Under the pieces are notes generated by a model. That model searched no databases. It had not been told where the DNA came from and saw only the letters and a program-made list of their open reading frames with translations. From positions 1-8,071 of the forward strand of contig WGSL01000076.1 in NCBI GenBank assembly GCA_014871665.1: DNA of 8,071 nucleotides, written 5' to 3'. The translations under genes were made by a program, and so were the position numbers. The stretch is from Collinsella sp. (GTDB lineage: Bacteria > Actinomycetota > Coriobacteriia > Coriobacteriales > Coriobacteriaceae). Below, piece after piece: positions 5,598-8,071 of the stretch; within the stretch, counting starts at the first letter, position 1; every line of letters starts with the position of its first letter.

Positions 5598-7040
5598 GTG
5601 CTTAATAGATTCCGCATCCTTGTCGCCTGTGCTTTGACCTTCGCGCTTTGCTGGGTGCCGGGATTTGCGTTTGCTGGGGACGCTGAGGACGGGGCCCAGG
5701 TTGCTGCGACTGCTCATGGGCTTTCCTATGGGATCGAGGGTTTTGAGCGGTTGGCCAAGGGGACCGCTCGTGCCATGGAGGGCCAGCCTGAGGGCTACCG
5801 GTTTCCCGTTGACGAGGACGTGGACCTTGTAGTGGCGCCTGCTGCCGATCGCGTTGTGGTGTGGATATCGCCCAAGGCGATCGAGAGGTATGGATTGGAT
5901 CCGCAGAACAACGAGTGCGTATCGGGTCTCAAGGCCCTCGTCTGTGAGCTCGACAGCGCAAACTGTATGGGAGGTGCGCAGCTAGGGGACGTGGATCTTC
6001 CTTGGTATGTCACGGCGGAAACAACGTTTGATGCCGGCGGGTATACCTATGGCTTTGACGAGCGCGGTGCGGATGGGGGCCGCTATGTGGTGATTGCATC
6101 AGCCTCGGGTGATGCCAAAGGCGGCGCGCGTTGGCTTGATAGCGCTCAAATGGTAGAAGCATCGTCTGTCGTGTTGCGGGATGAGCAGGGGCCCTTGACC
6201 TCTCTGGCCTCCTTATTGGGCGGCATCGACTACCGACCGTTTTGGGTGTCCATTAAAACGAGCGGCCTTGCCCTGCTGATCTCCTTTGCGCTGGGCCTGT
6301 TTGCCGCGTGGAAGACCATGGGCACCTCGAGTCGCATCAAGGGCCTGCTCGACTCGGTCTTTACCATCCCCATGGTGTTGCCGCCCACGGTCTGCGGCTT
6401 TCTGCTCCTTATGCTGTTTGGCCGCTCGACCGGGGTGGGCCAGTGGCTTATCGCGCACGGCGTCTCGATTGTCTTTACGTGGCCGGCGGCGGTGATCTCT
6501 GCCGTGGTGGTATCGTTTCCCCTGGTCTACCGTACGGCGCTCGGCGCCTTTGAGAGCCTCGACACGCAAATGCTCGATGCGGCGCGCACGCTGGGCTGGT
6601 CCGAGCGCCGCATCTTCACCAAACTCATGATGCCGCTCGGCTGGCCCTCGATTGCCGCCGGCACGGTGCTCGCCTTTGCCCGCGCCATGGGCGAGTTTGG
6701 CTGCACCCTGTTCTTTGCGGGCAACTATGCCGGTATTACGCAGACCATTCCCATTGCGATTTACTTTGAATGGATGGGCGGCAATACGTCGGTGGCCCTC
6801 TTTTGGGTCGTGGTCGTAATAGCGTTCAGCTTCCTAGTCATCCTGTTCATCAACATGTACGCGGCGCATTCGCAAAAATACCGCGAGCGTGGCCTTTCCC
6901 GTGCGGAACGTAAGCAGGCCAAAGATCTCGCCGGACAGGGCGATTCACTCGACCCGGCGGGCGGTGATGCCTTGCGTATCGATCGCGAGGCACTGGCCGA
7001 GCTCATGCGCGATGAGCCCGCTATGCAGGGAGGTCGATAG
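5598..7040 (+). CDS. modB: Molybdate ABC transporter permease ModB with an extra exported N-terminal domain
   Basis: Membrane channel of the molybdate importer, 480 residues against about 225-250 for usual ModB. Residues 1-26 look like a signal peptide (basic start, hydrophobic core, AFA then GD), followed by an exported domain of about 180 residues (27-206) that I do not recognise; it holds Cys107, Cys116 and Cys123. The permease core starts near IDYRPFWVSIK (210-220), a usual ModB N-terminus. Five helices are predicted at about 216-238, 252-274, 290-312, 351-374 and 401-421. VLPPTVCGFLL (260-270), the EAA-type loop DAARTLGWSERRIF (327-340) and FARAMGEFGCTLFFAGN (360-376) are characteristic of ModB. 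With the N-terminal domain outside, the EAA loop falls in the cytoplasm, where ModC would dock, so the topology is coherent. A charged tail (425-480) is also extra. The start is GTG with GGAG six bases upstream. It lies 68 bp after modA and 3 bp before modC. Glycine codons differ between the exported part and the core. Confidence 0.93.
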   Translation: MLNRFRILVACALTFALCWVPGFAFAGDAEDGAQVAATAHGLSYGIEGFERLAKGTARAMEGQPEGYRFPVDEDVDLVVAPAADRVVVWISPKAIERYGLDPQNNECVSGLKALVCELDSANCMGGAQLGDVDLPWYVTAETTFDAGGYTYGFDERGADGGRYVVIASASGDAKGGARWLDSAQMVEASSVVLRDEQGPLTSLASLLGGIDYRPFWVSIKTSGLALLISFALGLFAAWKTMGTSSRIKGLLDSVFTIPMVLPPTVCGFLLLMLFGRSTGVGQWLIAHGVSIVFTWPAAVISAVVVSFPLVYRTALGAFESLDTQMLDAARTLGWSERRIFTKLMMPLGWPSIAAGTVLAFARAMGEFGCTLFFAGNYAGITQTIPIAIYFEWMGGNTSVALFWVVVVIAFSFLVILFINMYAAHSQKYRERGLSRAERKQAKDLAGQGDSLDPAGGDALRIDREALAELMRDEPAMQGGR

Positions 7041-7043
7041 GCC

Positions 7044-8071
7044 ATGTCACTCGTTCTGGACATAAAAAAGCGCTATCCGGGGTTTATGCTCGATATGCAG
7101 CTTGAGGCCGGCGAGGAGCGTGTGGCGCTGCTTGGTGCCTCGGGCTGCGGCAAGAGCTGCACGCTGCGCTGCATTGCCGGCGTGGAGACGCCCGACGAGG
7201 GCAAGATCGTCGTCAACGGCGTGACCTTTTTTGACTCGGCGGCTGGCATCAACCTGTCACCCCAGGAGCGAAAATGCGCCCTGTTGTTTCAAAACTATCA
7301 GCTGTTTCCCAACATGACGGTGGCCGATAACGTATGCGCCGGTGTAAAGGATGCTGGCGACGCCGCCGCGCGCAAAAAGCTCGCCGAGCGCTATTTGGGC
7401 ATTTTCGGTCTGGCCGATTTTGTCGATCGCTACCCCGCGCGACTCTCGGGCGGGCAGCAGCAACGCGTGGCGCTTGCCCGTATGGTGGCGGCGCATCCGG
7501 GCATTTTTATGTTCGACGAGCCCATGAGCGCGCTCGATGCGTATCTCAAGAGCGCGCTTGAGCAAAACATGCTCGACCTGTTCGATGTATGCAACCGCAC
7601 CGTGCTCTACGTGAGCCACGACATCGACGAAGCGTGCCGCCTGTGCCAGCGCATCTGCGTGATGCACGACGGGCATGTTGAGGAGATCGGCTCCGTCGAG
7701 GACGTGGTCCGCCGTCCGCAGACGCTGGCGGCGCTGCGCCTGACGGGCTGCAAGAACACAAGCCGGGCGCGCAAGATCGGGTCTCAGGAAGTTGAAGCCC
7801 TGGACTGGGGCATGACCTTTAACGTGGGCCATGAGGTTCCCGATAACGTGACGTACCTCGGTATTCGTGCGAGCTACTTCCATGTTGACAATCGCGCGGA
7901 GCGCGGTCGCAACAGCTACGATTTGCACGTGGCCCGTGTGAGCGATTCGCGCTTTGAGCGGCTGGTGCTGCTGGACGTGCCGCGTGCTGATGCGCCCACG
8001 CGTCTGCAGTGGAAGGTGAATAAGGTGAGTGTACCCGTGGAAGAGCTGCCGCAGGCGGGTGAGACTCTGCG
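7044..8071 (+). CDS. modC: Molybdate ABC transporter ATPase ModC (3' end beyond window)
   Basis: Cytoplasmic ATPase that powers the ModAB importer; 342 codons are present and the frame is still open at the window edge. Residues GASGCGKS (31-38) form Walker A, Gln83 the Q-loop, LSGGQQQR (134-141) the ABC signature, IFMFDEP (154-160) Walker B with Glu159, SALD (162-165) the D-loop and His192 the switch histidine. After about residue 235 (LTGCKNTSRA) comes a regulatory region containing YLGIRASYF (271-279), typical of the TOBE/MOP-like domains of this importer class, where oxyanion binding can inhibit transport in some members. The ATG follows the modB stop by three bases, with GGGAGG (7028-7033) inside the end of modB, so translation is probably coupled. 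Identity as molybdate rather than sulfate ATPase rests mainly on the ModA and ModB neighbours. Confidence 0.94.
   Translation, partial: MSLVLDIKKRYPGFMLDMQLEAGEERVALLGASGCGKSCTLRCIAGVETPDEGKIVVNGVTFFDSAAGINLSPQERKCALLFQNYQLFPNMTVADNVCAGVKDAGDAAARKKLAERYLGIFGLADFVDRYPARLSGGQQQRVALARMVAAHPGIFMFDEPMSALDAYLKSALEQNMLDLFDVCNRTVLYVSHDIDEACRLCQRICVMHDGHVEEIGSVEDVVRRPQTLAALRLTGCKNTSRARKIGSQEVEALDWGMTFNVGHEVPDNVTYLGIRASYFHVDNRAERGRNSYDLHVARVSDSRFERLVLLDVPRADAPTRLQWKVNKVSVPVEELPQAGETL

Noticed and set aside
7257..7928. Open frame on the minus strand across modC
   Set aside because: Lies opposite the ABC signature and Walker B of modC; a shadow.
1..8071. Mobile elements, CRISPR arrays, tRNA or rRNA genes
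   Set aside because: No transposase-like protein, repeat-spacer pattern, tRNA-like fold or rRNA motif was seen on either strand.

Overview
The window looks like chromosomal DNA from a high-GC Gram-positive bacterium. The best guess is a Coriobacteriia member such as Collinsella, inferred from the GC-rich codon style, strong AGGAGG-type ribosome sites and a twin-arginine lipoprotein signal. No rRNA or other taxonomic marker is present, so this stays an inference. It carries seven protein genes and no sign of insertion sequences, phage, tRNA or CRISPR.

Layout. On the minus strand, read from about 2525 down to 19, lie a CLC-family anion transporter (1069-2490) and then a lipid/diacylglycerol kinase of the YegS/BmrU type (19-981). 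A 210-bp divergent intergenic region (2491-2700) separates them from the plus-strand molybdenum genes. These begin with moeA (2701-3963) and mogA/moaB (3974-4453), a tight two-gene unit closed by a clear intrinsic terminator (4467-4503). A second plus-strand unit follows: modA (4657-5529), modB (5598-7040) and modC (7044 to beyond the window edge). It has its own -10 box, overlapped by a perfect 7+7 bp dyad at 4593-4610.

How the genes work together. ModA captures molybdate outside the membrane, ModB is the membrane channel and ModC the ATPase. The imported molybdate is used by MogA, which adenylylates molybdopterin, and MoeA, which inserts molybdenum into the adenylylated cofactor. The window is therefore an uptake-to-insertion module for the molybdenum cofactor. 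The pterin-building genes (moaA, moaC, moaD, moaE) and the molybdoenzymes are not in view.

The most unusual item is ModB. It is 480 residues long, about twice the normal size. A signal sequence and an unrecognised exported domain of about 180 residues precede an otherwise normal five-helix permease core, and a charged cytoplasmic tail of about 55 residues follows. The exported part also uses glycine codons differently from the core. Second-rank items are the operator-like dyad on the modA promoter, a leader hairpin, and a CLC transporter lacking the canonical GSGIP selectivity motif.
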